From NCBI GenBank assembly GCA_000310025.1, contig FN649743.1, positions 3,271,903 to 3,335,902 on the forward strand: 64,000 nucleotides of DNA, written 5' to 3'. This document shows positions 48,201 to 59,323 of the stretch, piece by piece (positions within the stretch are counted from its first letter, which is position 1; each line of letters starts with the position of its first letter). The notes beneath the pieces were generated by a model. It was not told where the DNA came from and ran no database searches. It was given only the letters and a program-made list of their open reading frames with translations. A program made the position numbers and the translations under genes. Source of the stretch: Ectocarpus siliculosus (taxonomy: Eukaryota; Sar; Phaeophyceae; Ectocarpales; Ectocarpaceae).

Positions 48201-50311
48201 GACGAAGTCCGAGTAAGCCCTGACGAGCGCCGTGTGAAAGCAGGGGGTCACCATCCTGGCCATTGTCGTCGGAGCGGCGGGGCCAAAGATGCCAACGGTA
48301 AGGTCCCTAAAGCACACCTTAGGGGTTTCGATGAAATCGAGTAGGCGGCGGTGGGTGGGAGGTGATGTTAAGTGTCGCCGACAGCAATGTACGGCAAAAT
48401 TGCACCTTTCAAGAATAACGGCGCGGTACGAAAAGGCCAGTGCCGACAGTCAAGCACAGAAAATGCCCTCTCGAGAGGTGACAGGTAACAATAACGGTGG
48501 CAAAATTGCTCGGCTTAAAAAAATGAGCGCTCGATGGTTCATTCCCTGCTGTCAAGATGACACCACGCGCCTACACAGCACATCACACCACGGCGTAGCG
48601 CCGTAATATGGGGACCCCACGTCCCGCACCACCAGTCGCCAGCACGTGGAGCGGAGCGAGAAATCGGATGCCAAAGCAACGAGTAAACGCCTGGAAGGCG
48701 TAACAGGAAGCAACCCTCAATGTACTGGAGGGCAACATTGAAAAAACAAGGTTCCTTGTACGACGCAACCAATCCAAGCTATGACGTCTTCCCTCCGGAC
48801 ACCAAAGCGTCAAACCTCCGGTATCGATGGCATACCCCCAGAGACCATACGCTTCTCGCGACGTAATCCAGCCCGGCGCTCGACAAAACACAAGACTGTG
48901 CGGCCCACGAAGCAACGACGCCCCACGAAACTCCACTCCAAGCGCAACGGCTACCGGCATAGCCGGCGACAACCACCGACACGCACCAAACGTACACGGA
49001 AAACTGTGGTTCGTTGTGAACGTACCCCGAAATGGTCAGAGAACGAAAATAAGAACAATAAAAAACGAAACACTCACGCCTACATACCTTCAATTCGCCA
49101 TACTCCAGCCCAACTTCCCATGCCGTCAGCGTTGGGCGTCCCACTCCGAACACCTTGTCCCACATGGGCCTAGTGTAGAAGTAAACGTACGCCACCCAGC
49201 GCAGTATTTCGGCAGGGCACACCGTAAAATTGGTACATGTTGTTTAATGTCCCAATATTTCGGTTTGGAGGCATGCCCCGTATTGAACGTTTCCAGGGCG
49301 TTTCGGGATGGGTATTGTGCCGCCGTCCCGCGTTTCCGAGGGTTCCGTGTAGCAAGCGTTCCGCGTAGCAAGCGTTCCGTGTAGTCAGCGAGCGTCCCGG
49401 GTAGACAGCGTTCCACATCGGCAAGAGATCGGTTTTAATGCCGGGCAACAGAGAGGGATATGCGGAAACAAATCAGCGAAAAAAATCCACGCTGCGTGGT
49501 ACACGCGTTCATACGGCAGGAAGAAACTCTGAGCCGCGGGGTGTTACCACCGGAAGCAGTTGCCAAAACCAGCAGGGTGTTTGATAGGTTGTTACCAAAG
49601 CACTGCACAACACGTCATGACCCAGCACAACGAAGAAACTAACGACAAAGGTAGGACCCTTACAACAGAGCCCCCCCCCCAAAAAAAAAACCAACAAACA
49701 CTAAACATAAAGATTCCTCGCACAACCTCCTTTCTCGCCATTAACCCAACACCGAAAAGCAACACAATAGAAACCGAAGATAGTAGAGATTTCCACCCCC
49801 CCTCTCTCTTTCTCTCACCAAAACGGTCCTCGCGGATAAAGGTCGGTCAGCAGCACCTGCACATCCCGCGGGCGTTTTCTGAGGATAGACATCGCCAGGA
49901 AGGCGTTGACGAAATCTTCCGAGTCGTGAAACAGATTTGCGAAGGTGTCCCGCTGAATCACCTGCCGAAAAGGCACGACCCCCCCCAAATAAATCCACGT
50001 CGCCCCCAAGACAAGCAATATATTAGGTGTTTGGGTGTCCGGGAGTTGAAATCCCATGAAACGGGGGGGGTTGACAAGGTTTAGCGGAATTCCTCTTCAA
50101 TAAGGTATGTATGGGCGCAAAGCTGCGTGGGAGCAACGCGTACACCGCAAAAAACACCCGGAACGGTTCAGTTTTCTAGCACACATCCGTTTCCATGGAA
50201 ACCACTCGAGAAATGCTAAGAGGCACGGGTGGGTGCATGCTCGCCAAACACCTGTGCTTCTGTTCACGCACACAGCTGGTGGGAAAACATGCGGCCTCTG
50301 AGAAGCTGCCG

Positions 50312-50353
<42 letters not shown>

Positions 50354-53300
50354 CTGGCTAATGTCTCTCCTCTTCGACGACCTGCGACATTCTATTGGCT
50401 CAAAAATCCCCTGTGCGGTATGGGTTGTAACACTTGTGCGTTACCATGACGGGATGATCAACCCAGCCATCGCACTCCAACTGGTCCACGGGTTGGAAAC
50501 TCTTCGTCGTCCAGTCTGCGTTCCATCCTGAAGCGGAAAAAACGAACATGCCGGAGGGGGAGGGGGGGGGGGGTGTACTCATAGTCGTGCATGCCGTAGT
50601 CGTTTGACCATTGACCTCGCATCCCTACAAAGCCGGGACGGAGCACGCCGGGTTCTCACCGGACCAGGCTCTCACATCACCAAGCGCGAAGCGCCGTGAG
50701 GTATTTGGCGAGTCGCATGAAGGGTGAGCTGCCATCCTGCTAAGGGTGTTCGGCATCTTGTGCTTACTTCCTTGCGTACGGATGACAGCTGCGTATGACT
50801 TAATTTATTTTCTGGTGCTTTCACTTCCAGAGACAGTTGTAAGCACTGTGTAACTGCCTCGAGGATGCTTGACCATTTTAACACAACGTGGTGCGATCAT
50901 CCCCCGTTGCGCGGAGTGAGGGTTCTCCACCCCGCGCAACATGATCTACTCGACCACCATTATGGTTACCGTAAATAAAACCAGACGTAAAAAACAACGG
51001 TAACCTGGTTGCCGAGTTCACGAAGTGATCGGCTTGTTTTACAACGTCGTTGCCAAGCGACGAAAACCCAATCCTGATGGCAAACACCGAGGGGGGGGCT
51101 TGTTTTACAACGTCGTTGCCAAGCGACGAAAACCCAACCCCGATGACAAACACCGGGGGGGGCGGTGGGGGAGGGGGGGGGGGTGTACTCATAGTCGTGC
51201 ATGCCGTAGTCGTNNNNNNNNNNNNNNNNNNNNNNNNNNNNNNNNNNNNNNNNNNNNNNNNNNNNNNNNNNNNNNNNNNNNNNNNNNNNNNNNNNNNNNN
51301 NNNNNNNNNNNNNNNNNNNNNNNNNNNNNNNNNNNNNNNNNNNNNNNNNNNNNNNNNNNNNNNNNNNNNNNNNNNNNNNNNNNNNNNNNNNNNNNNNNNN
51401 NNNNNNNNNNNNNNNNNNNNNNNNNNNNNNNNNNNNNNNNNNNNNNNNNNNNNNNNNNNNNNNNNNNNNNNNNNNNNNNNNNNNNNNNNNNNNNNNNNNN
51501 NNNNNNNNNNNNNNNNNNNNNNNNNNNNNNNNNNNNNNNNNNNNNNNNNNNNNNNNNNNNGGTCCACGGGTGGGAAATTTTTTTTGGTCCAGTCTGGGTT
51601 CCATCCGGAAGGGGAAAAAACGAACATGCCGGGGGGGGGGGGGGGGGGGGGTGTACTCATAGTCGTGCATGCCGTAGTCGTTTGACCATTGACCTCGCAT
51701 CCCTACAAAGCCGGGACGGAGCACGCCGGGTTCTCACCGGACCAAGCTCTCACATCACCAAGCGCGAAGCGCCGTGAGGTATTTGGCGAGTCGCATGAAG
51801 GATGAGCTGCATCCTGCTAAGGGTGTTCGGCATCTTGTGCTTACTTCCTTGCGTACGGATGACAGCTACGTATGACTTAATTTATTTTCTGGTGCTTTCA
51901 CTTCCAGAGACAGTTGTAAGCACTGTGTAACTGCCTCGAGGAAGCTTGACCATTTTAACACAACATGGTACGATCATCCCCCGTTGCGCGGAGTGAGGTT
52001 TCTCGACCCCACACAACATGATCTACTCGACCACCATTATGGTTACCGCCAAAAAAAAAAACGAGGTAAAAAAAAAAAAACGGTAACCAGGTTGCCGAGT
52101 TCACGAAGTGAATTGGCTTGTGTTACAACGTCGTTGCCAAGCGACGAAAACCCAATCCCGATGGCAAACACCGAGGGGGCGGCATGTTTTACAACGTCGT
52201 TGCCAAGCGACGAAAACCCAACCCCGATGGCAAACATCGGAGGACGGAGGGGGGGGGGGTGAAAAAATGTGGAAACCAGGCGCACCACCCAGGTCATCCG
52301 CGAGTGGAATTGATGCCAACTCCAACTCCCTCTAAAACATCGCGCCAGCAATACCGAATAACCACATGTGGCTCGGATCCATCAATCGAACACACGCGGA
52401 CACAGTTCCATTTCACCAACGAAATTTCACTCGCTGCCAGACTTGCTCTCCCTGCTCACCAGGAAAAAATTTCTCTTGCCAGCTGGCCCCCTTTGGAGAG
52501 CAGGTACCCCTCACGGCGCCCCGCCGGAGCCCCACGTAGGCTTGCTTCTCGTGCTGTGAATTCTTGTACCTAGCGGTGCACACCCAAAGAAACGCTCATG
52601 AGCCTTCGTACATCAATGACGCTCGATCCGGTGGGGCTTTCTAATTTTTTTCATGATAAAATTTCGGAGGGATCACACAAGCTGTCGGACGCGCATGCCT
52701 GGACAACTGGTGGCACTGGTGCAAGCAAAAAGGAAATGCCGACGTATTGGTGTGCTCGGAGCTCTTGCTTGTTTCCGATGGGTGGCGGTTTTCACGAAAG
52801 GGAACTTAAAACAAGTACGTGCACAACAGGGAGAACATCCAACCTCGTCCTGTTTCTATAATAGTGCTTCTGCATGGCCGCCGGCATAAATGCACCAACA
52901 CCCGGCACCGGTGATGTACTGTGCTCGTTACCATTGCCCCCCGCCCCCCCGGTTGGTGCCACCACGCCTAATTGGGGTCAACCTCAGACAGCCCATGCCA
53001 TGATTCCTCACACCCCAAAGCCGTCATTTTCCGTTACTGCGGCAGCGACACCTAAGATGCGCATCATCTCACTCACGCTCTCATGACCCTCGTCGCCACG
53101 TCCTGGTCCTTGAAGTCTCCCAGGTCGAGCTGCACGTTTTTCATGTGCACCAGGTTGTCGCCGTTGCCGTGGTGGTCATCCTGCGACCGACAGAACGAAA
53201 AACAAAAAAGAGGTGGCGGAGAAAATATCGATAAAAAAACAGAAAAAAAACAACTGACCATGTACGGTGTAAAGATGTGGTTCATTGGGGCGGTCATGAG

Positions 53301-55777
53301 TTGAACGCGCCAGGCAAGCACGACGGAGTGGCCATATTGAAAATACAAAATACAGGGAGCTATATACATGTGTGCTTTGTGCCAAGAACGTTTTGTCCAA
53401 GGTCAATGCATGGGTATGGATTGTAGGCGCAATATAGAAACGGGTGAGATCGGTAAAGATTTTCCCTATGACAACGCAACCGCCTGTCCCAAGTGGCTGA
53501 TAGATTGCTTTGCGTTTGTTTTCTAGGTGAGCAAAAAAAAAACAACTCACGCCTGGACTACTACTGTGTCGGAGTTGTTGAGGACGAAACGAGGCATCGC
53601 ATTCTTTACCACTGCCATGAGAAATATTGGATGAACAATCGATAAAACAAGGTCATCAATACCAGTGTTGCTGGGTGTGATGGGCAACAACTCGCCACTT
53701 GAGATAGTTGTCGGGTGTTCGTCAAATGTGTAGGTCCGATTATCCCAGGTAAAATCCCCACGCACCTGGTGGATCAAGTGGCAGTGGATGGAAGAAGCGT
53801 CCGGGCCGTCAGCTAGTGCTTCGGCGGGTTGGCAGCACTCCGTCCCCGTCCGTCTCCACGCATCCACCAGACCGTTCCCGAACGATCCATCGCAAGCGCG
53901 TGTATCGTATCTCGCCATCATCTTGGTACGCCGAAAGGGGAAACACAACATTTTTGTCGGAACGATTTAGTGCTGTGTGTGTGCTCGCGCGCTCGTTGGC
54001 ATGGATTCATGGCTGTAGTACATGAAGGTATTAATAGTCGCTTGGTAAGAATGCCAACGGGGACATGTTACGCACTTGGTGCTTGACTCGGAAACAATTG
54101 AAACATTGTTTGATGGAGCGGCATAGTATGACATAGCTTGCTGAGAAAAAACTTACTACGTCTGGCGTGTGGGGGTGCCACGAGAACCTGGCAATAATTT
54201 GTCTTGAAAAAAAAAAAAAAAACACCCGACATACGTGGGCGTGATAACGAGCAAAGGTGGATGGGTAGAGATCTGATGAACCACTCCGTCACACGCGTCG
54301 GAACTGTTGGTGCTCATGAACGGGCTCCGGCTCTCGGTTTGAAGCAATCAAAACAACACGGCACACCGACCAGGACAAAACCTCTTCGCACGGCAGCAAC
54401 ATATTCGCTGCGCTCCGAATCCCACCTCACCGACCGCTAGGTTACTGGTTACCTGCCATGCTCAACATGTCATGCATGTGTGCGACACATAGTCAAAGAC
54501 AACGATAACGGTGACACTCACACGCATGTCACGAAGGAGCACTACGCACCTCATCCACAGGGGTAGATCCGAAACCTTCCGCAGAAAGCCCCAAGATGAA
54601 GTGCCCTTCCGCCTCTACCCCCTCGCCAGTCACCCCGTCGCCCCCTGCACGCACATCAACAGAGCCCCGTTGAGGCCCTCCGCTCCCCTTTCGCGGAAGA
54701 GCTAGCGGCTCTCCGTTGTTGCTCAACCCAGGATTGTGAACGTTGTTGCTATCGTCCGCCCCCCCAAGCTGCGCCACCTGGGAGTCGGCAATCGCCAGCT
54801 GGCTAACGAGATACTGTTTTCTCAAGCGCAGCCATTCCAAGCTGCATGGGTGCGGAAGTTGCGGAGTCACGGAGTGTGGGGCGGAACGGCGGTTATGGGG
54901 GTTCGATCTCTCGTCGCGTGCGTGTGGCGTATTGCTTCCTAACTGCGTTTGGATGACTAACTAGGGTACAATGTCCCAGGGGGGTGGGAGGCGAGGCTTC
55001 TTCATGTTTGCTGCTTGTGGGGTCACGAAACACGTCCTTGTTGACGATCCTGCAGCAAATCTATGCAAACGGGGGCCGCTGTTCATCAAATCGAGACGAT
55101 GGAACGGGGCAGACCACGTGCCACCAGAGCAAAAGAAATCTGGAAATCCGCCAGCATTACAAGCTGACGAATACCACGCTGTTCCCGAAGCGATGCCAGC
55201 GCAAGCACGCGAACGCGACAATGACTGGTGATCCACTTACTCCTCGCACAATCGGGCCGTATCCATGTGGCTGGCAGCTGACTGCAAAGATATGCCAAAG
55301 GATGCTGTGGCGCTGGACTTCAGGATTGTTTTTTACCTCTAGCCTTCATCGAGGTGTACAAACTACTTGGATTGGCCTTTCGCGTACATGGGCTTTCTCG
55401 CAAAGGTTTACTTACCCGGGTAGTCGATCCCTCTCTCTCCTACAGCTCTTGGGCCCCAACTACTGCTGATTTGCAAAAAGAAAGGTGAGAGCCGACGAGC
55501 CGACAGAAACCGGCCCGGCAGCGGAGGAAAGCAACACACACACTACTGCGGTGAGAGATTGCATTCACCACAGGACAGAACGAACGCACCTATCCTCCTC
55601 CTTAGATCCTTCCTGCCCGACGGCCCTCGCCCACAGGAACACGACGAGCAAAGCACCAACGGAGAAGGCCACCACCGACGTAGTCGTGATGGCTTGTGTC
55701 TCCTCGCCTCTTTGCCGAAAGTTGCGAGCTCTCTCTTTGCTCAGTGATCGCGCTCTGCGACGCCTGGGGAGCCGCAT
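45296..55777 (-). CDS. Glycosyltransferase family 61 protein, Golgi type II membrane protein
   Basis: GT61 enzymes (plant xylosyl/arabinosyltransferases, animal EOGT and POMGNT2) transfer sugars to glycans or proteins in the secretory pathway. Fourteen exons, read on the - strand, are 55590-55777, 54550-54841, 53766-53921, 53553-53603, 53079-53180, 52460-52553, 50445-50527, 49819-49961, 49088-49169, 48196-48317, 47404-47494, 46992-47105, 45875-46006 and 45296-45523. They total 1878 bases and join without a phase break into 625 residues plus stop. The N-terminus is basic (MRLPRRRRARSLSKERARN), followed by one membrane segment (SVVAFSVGALLVVFLWARAV) and a stalk. Family landmarks follow: WVDHPVM, NLFHDSEDFVNAFLA, VLLTDLYPRGPFWPMWDKVF, VCFRDLTVGIFG, KKVVVTWMARRSS, NLLSFEEQIKHDLETDIM and the signature IGPHGAGLFHIIFTPDRASL. 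Two junctions need GC donors. The acceptor specificity is unknown. A (GA)n run lies 42 bases upstream of the start. Confidence 0.9.
50313..50352 (+). repeat. (CTG)n microsatellite
   Basis: About thirteen CTG units in an intron of the GT61 gene, close to the donor of the exon at 50445. Confidence 0.9.
50554..51180 (-). mobile_element. Dispersed non-coding element, copy 2
   Basis: This is the same family as 5835-6456, reversed in the window and therefore in sense orientation relative to the GT61 gene. It carries the two direct 65-base units with the CGTCGTTGCCAAGCGACG hairpin at 51030-51155, and ends in G/C homopolymers on both sides. Its C-rich end lies about 27 bases upstream of the acceptor of the exon at 50445-50527. 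Confidence 0.85.
51183..51213 (-). mobile_element. Dispersed element fragment cut by the assembly gap
   Basis: The first 31 bases of another copy (GTGTACTCATAGTCGTGCAT onward) run straight into the N block. Confidence 0.7.
51214..51560. other. Assembly gap, 347 N
   Basis: Unknown sequence. The gap lies inside one intron of the GT61 gene and is flanked on both sides by copies of the dispersed element. Confidence 0.99.
51561..51628 (-). pseudogene. Degraded second copy of a GT61 exon fragment (probable assembly artefact)
   Basis: This copies the 3' intron end and the first two thirds of the exon at 50445-50527, ending in the gap. Differences are concentrated as C/A changed to G or T and in homopolymers; for example the stretch corresponding to CTCTTCGTCGTCC reads as a run of eight T followed by GGTCC. 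This pattern looks like poor base calls rather than evolution. The same element follows it at the same junction, so this is probably the same locus assembled twice. Confidence 0.65.
51629..52259 (-). mobile_element. Dispersed non-coding element, copy 3
   Basis: This is nearly identical to the copy at 50554-51180 along its full length, including the paired 65-base units (52115-52235). It differs mainly in poly-A/T length and a few substitutions. The right end is a G run at 52248-52259. Confidence 0.85.
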
Positions 55778-55814
55778 TGTGTTGATTGGGGAGCCGGACA
55801 GCGACACGCCCGAG

Positions 55815-55818
<4 letters not shown>

Positions 55819-55861
<43 letters not shown>
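55819..55861 (+). promoter_or_regulatory. (GA)n run just upstream of the GT61 start
   Basis: A perfect GA dinucleotide run (CT on the sense strand of the GT61 gene) begins 42 bases before its start codon. It probably lies in the 5' leader or core promoter. CT-rich tracts often mark this position, but a regulatory role here is only inferred. Confidence 0.4.
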
Positions 55862-55862
<1 letters not shown>

Positions 55863-57100
55863 AACGAACAGCACTACTAGTACACGGGCCTGGTTTCCCG
55901 GGGTCTCTCACCCGACTGTTGCACACTCCTGGGTGCACTGTGCACACGAGTTTCCGCCGCAATCTCCGAAAGAGAACCGTAGATCTCGTAGATTGTGGAA
56001 CCTAGAACGCCTCGCAGGATACCATGAAAACTATATTTACCACTCGTACATGTACGCATGTACGCGAGTAGGTAAACCCGGAGAGATCTGAGCAACACAC
56101 AGCTGCGAGGGAGAAATTCAAAGATACCACACTTGGCTCGGCGAACAAGTTTTGAGGACTGCGGTTGCTCGTGAGAGGTGAGAGAGGCACTACTAACATG
56201 GTTGAGTGACATGGCTTCCAACCACGTGACCCAGCCTGCCTGCTGCAACAGCCCAGAGACAGGCCAAGAGGGCTCGACACGCATCACTCTCGTCACCGTG
56301 TGTACGATGCAACCACCTTGATGATGGTGATGAAATAAGCGTCTTACGTGCAGTCGTGGTGACGCTCGGCAAGGCGTGCTGCTGCTCATGGCATTCTAAG
56401 GTGACGAACAATGTCACTTAGTAATACGAGTATCTGTGTGATATTGTGATTTTCATTTTCGAAGGTGAACGTCGAAGTGCTGTACAATAGCTGGCGCATC
56501 TTTCTTTCTGTGGTTCGCGTCCTTATTAACATGTTTACAATCTAGACCGTCACGAAAGCGGTACACTCGTCTTTGCGTTGAAGCATGCCGCCTGTGTTGT
56601 CCGGGGCGTATGCCTCCTGTCCACATGCTGTGCACACCGTGCGGCCCATCCGAGTGCCTCTTTTTTTGTGCTGCTGCGCACCTGTAGTGGCGTTATGGAC
56701 GTCAAGTTGAATTCTACATGTCGCTACGGCCAACGGTGGTTATTTTGTTACCCCACAAGGGCAAACGTGCACCAGCGGTTGATAGAGTGTGCGCGTGTAG
56801 AGGGAAGCACAGGAGACGAGCGCATGGTACGTATTGTGTCCTTTCTCAACCGAAACGAGGTTTCTTCTTCATCTGGTCCTCTCCCTTGGTTGTCGCTGTC
56901 TGCGCTGACTGCTGTCTCAGTATCCGTCTCTCGTGCCGGTGTAACTCCCGCAACACCGCATGGGCTACAGCTACGATCTGCTTCTGTCTCGAACCTTCAT
57001 CTGTCTGTTACCGCCTCCAACATCATGAAAACCCTTGCAGGCGAAGTGGTGGTCCCTTGTTCTTTGGTGGTCGAGGACAAAGAGACATATCGCGAGCATC
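55862..57100. promoter_or_regulatory. Shared divergent promoter region
   Basis: This separates the GT61 gene (-) from the folylpolyglutamate synthase gene (+) by about 1.3 kb. A long + strand open frame (56578-57159, 193 residues) overlaps the synthase first exon in another frame and has no recognisable domain. I saw no clear TATA box. Upstream non-coding exons of either gene could be here. Confidence 0.4.
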
Positions 57101-59284
57101 ATGCGGCGGTACGAGACGTTGGTGCGGCAGCTATACCAGGTGATGGGCGAGGGTTGTGACAGACGCCGGTGATGTTGTTGGGTTCTACTGTGATTTTTGC
57201 GATTTCGGCCACTCCAATTCCCACGACAAGAACATTGCCACGTGGTATGTAGGTTTTTTTCCAGGCCGTGTGTTGCCCCCTTCTTGCTCCTGGTTAGAAT
57301 GGATTAGACGCCTTCCGTGCAGCAGATTCTTCTTCCCATACAGCTGTGCTTGGGCAGCGTCTGTCTCTGCCCTCGGCCGTGGTTCGGGGCGTTGAATTAA
57401 TACGTTTGTGTTGACGGTGTTTTTCTCCGTTTTCTCCCCATTTCCACCCACCGCCGTCGTTGCAGGTCAACCTGTTTCATCCCGTCAAGATGGGCCTGAC
57501 CAACATCACGAGGCTGCACGAGGCTCTCGGCAACCCCGCCGACGGGCTGCCCGCAGTGCACATCGCGGGTACCAACGGAAAGGTTTGTTGCTGCTGCTGC
57601 TGCTGCTGCTGTTTCTAGTGCCACTGTTTTTGTTGTTGTTGTTGTTGTTGTTGCTGCTGCTGCCGGTGCTGCTGATTGTGCTGCCGGTGCTGCTGACTGT
57701 GCCCCCCGCACCGCTGTTGCCATTGCCGATCGCCTTGGTGTACCTGTTGCCCTATGGCGCAGTTTTGGATGCGGTTTTCTCTGAAACATGTTTCAAAACG
57801 GTTGACCCTGGCGCTCCCTGTTCCCGCGTTAAGGCAGTGGCGCTGCTGGTGAATGTTTGTTGCCCGCACCGCACGCACTCGCCGTACCCACTCAACAACC
57901 ACACCGTATCCGGCCCTACCCGTTTCCAACAGGGGTCCGTGGCGTTCAAGATGGCGCGCTCTCTCCAGCTCGGGGGGCTCAAGACGGGGCTGTTTGTGTC
58001 CCCCCACATGTCGTGCTTCCGAGAGAGGGTGCAGGTGGATGGGGCGTATATCCCGGAATCGAGCATCGAAGACATCTTGCCCAGGGTGAGAGACAAACCA
58101 CTATTCCCGGAATAGTCGGAGAGTTGGCGCCGGCCGGAGAGATGGCACCGGTCGGAGAGATGCCACCCGGGTGCGGTAACCCCCCCGAGAAAAGAACATT
58201 TAATTCGATTTACGCACCGGGGTCGGTGAGATCGCACCGGGTACAATCTCTCCGACCTCCAAATCCAAGATTGAGCTCCTTTTCAGCTGCCGGAATGAGG
58301 TACATGTGCGTACCTTTGACGCGTGGGGACGGTGTCAGCTGAGCGCCACTCCTTTACGTACGACTGGATGATCGCGGTTCACGCGGGATGCCAGTTGTTT
58401 TCAGTTTTTAATTGGTATGGAAGTTGCCAACCGTACACTCAACCAGACACACAACGTACAAGCCGCACCCTCTACCCCACCTTACACAATAACCCGGAAA
58501 AATGTACTGCTGCGCACGTGCTGATATCCGTAGAAGAAGACCGGAACGAAAGCGGGAAACAATTGATACCGTGTGTACTGATACCACCTTTGATGGAATC
58601 GACATCGTTTGTTATTGTCACGCCATAGCCAAACTCGCATCAAACACAAGACCACTCGCTGCATGGAAAGCTGTTACGTACCAGTCTACGTTGCCGTTAC
58701 GGGTGTGCTCCCAACCAGCAACAACGGTACCTATTCGTATGTGTGGTTCTATACTGATCAATGGCATTATCAACTAGCGTGTGAAGAAGACCGTGTGGGT
58801 GGGTGCCTACACTGGTATCAATACTATCGTACCGGTCGGGGAGATGGCACCGGGGTGCGTGCATACAAGACCTGTGTGTATTTCATCGGGGATGGCACCG
58901 GTCGGAGAGATCGCACCGGAGCGCCTTGGAAAAACTAAAAGAAGAGTGATTTTATTACATTTCCGCACCGGGGTCGTAGAGATGGCACCGGTCGGAGAGA
59001 TGGCACCGGGGTGCAATAGAAAACACGAGGAAAAAACATTTAAAAAAACGATCGCAGCCGGTGCCAACTCTCCGACTACAAGGGTATTCGCATTTGATTG
59101 CTGTTTTAAGCCTGCGTGGGATTGTCGTTGTTGCTCTCGTACGTTGGTACCGTTTCGATGCCCCTCACGTGTCGTCGGCGTCCCGCCTACTTTTACTCCT
59201 CCCTCCTTTCCCTGTGCCTCAAGATTGGTAAGCCAGAAAAAGAACTCTGACCAGTGGACGGTATGGAGAAGCTCGCCGAATTTT

Positions 59285-59323
<39 letters not shown>

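Noticed and set aside
50878-51777. Long open frames spanning the N block
   Set aside because: The frames are artificial: most of their length is undetermined bases, and the rest is the dispersed element and homopolymers.
56578-57159. 193-residue + strand open frame
   Set aside because: It overlaps the synthase first exon in another frame, has no domain, and includes low-complexity Ser/Val stretches. It is probably chance.
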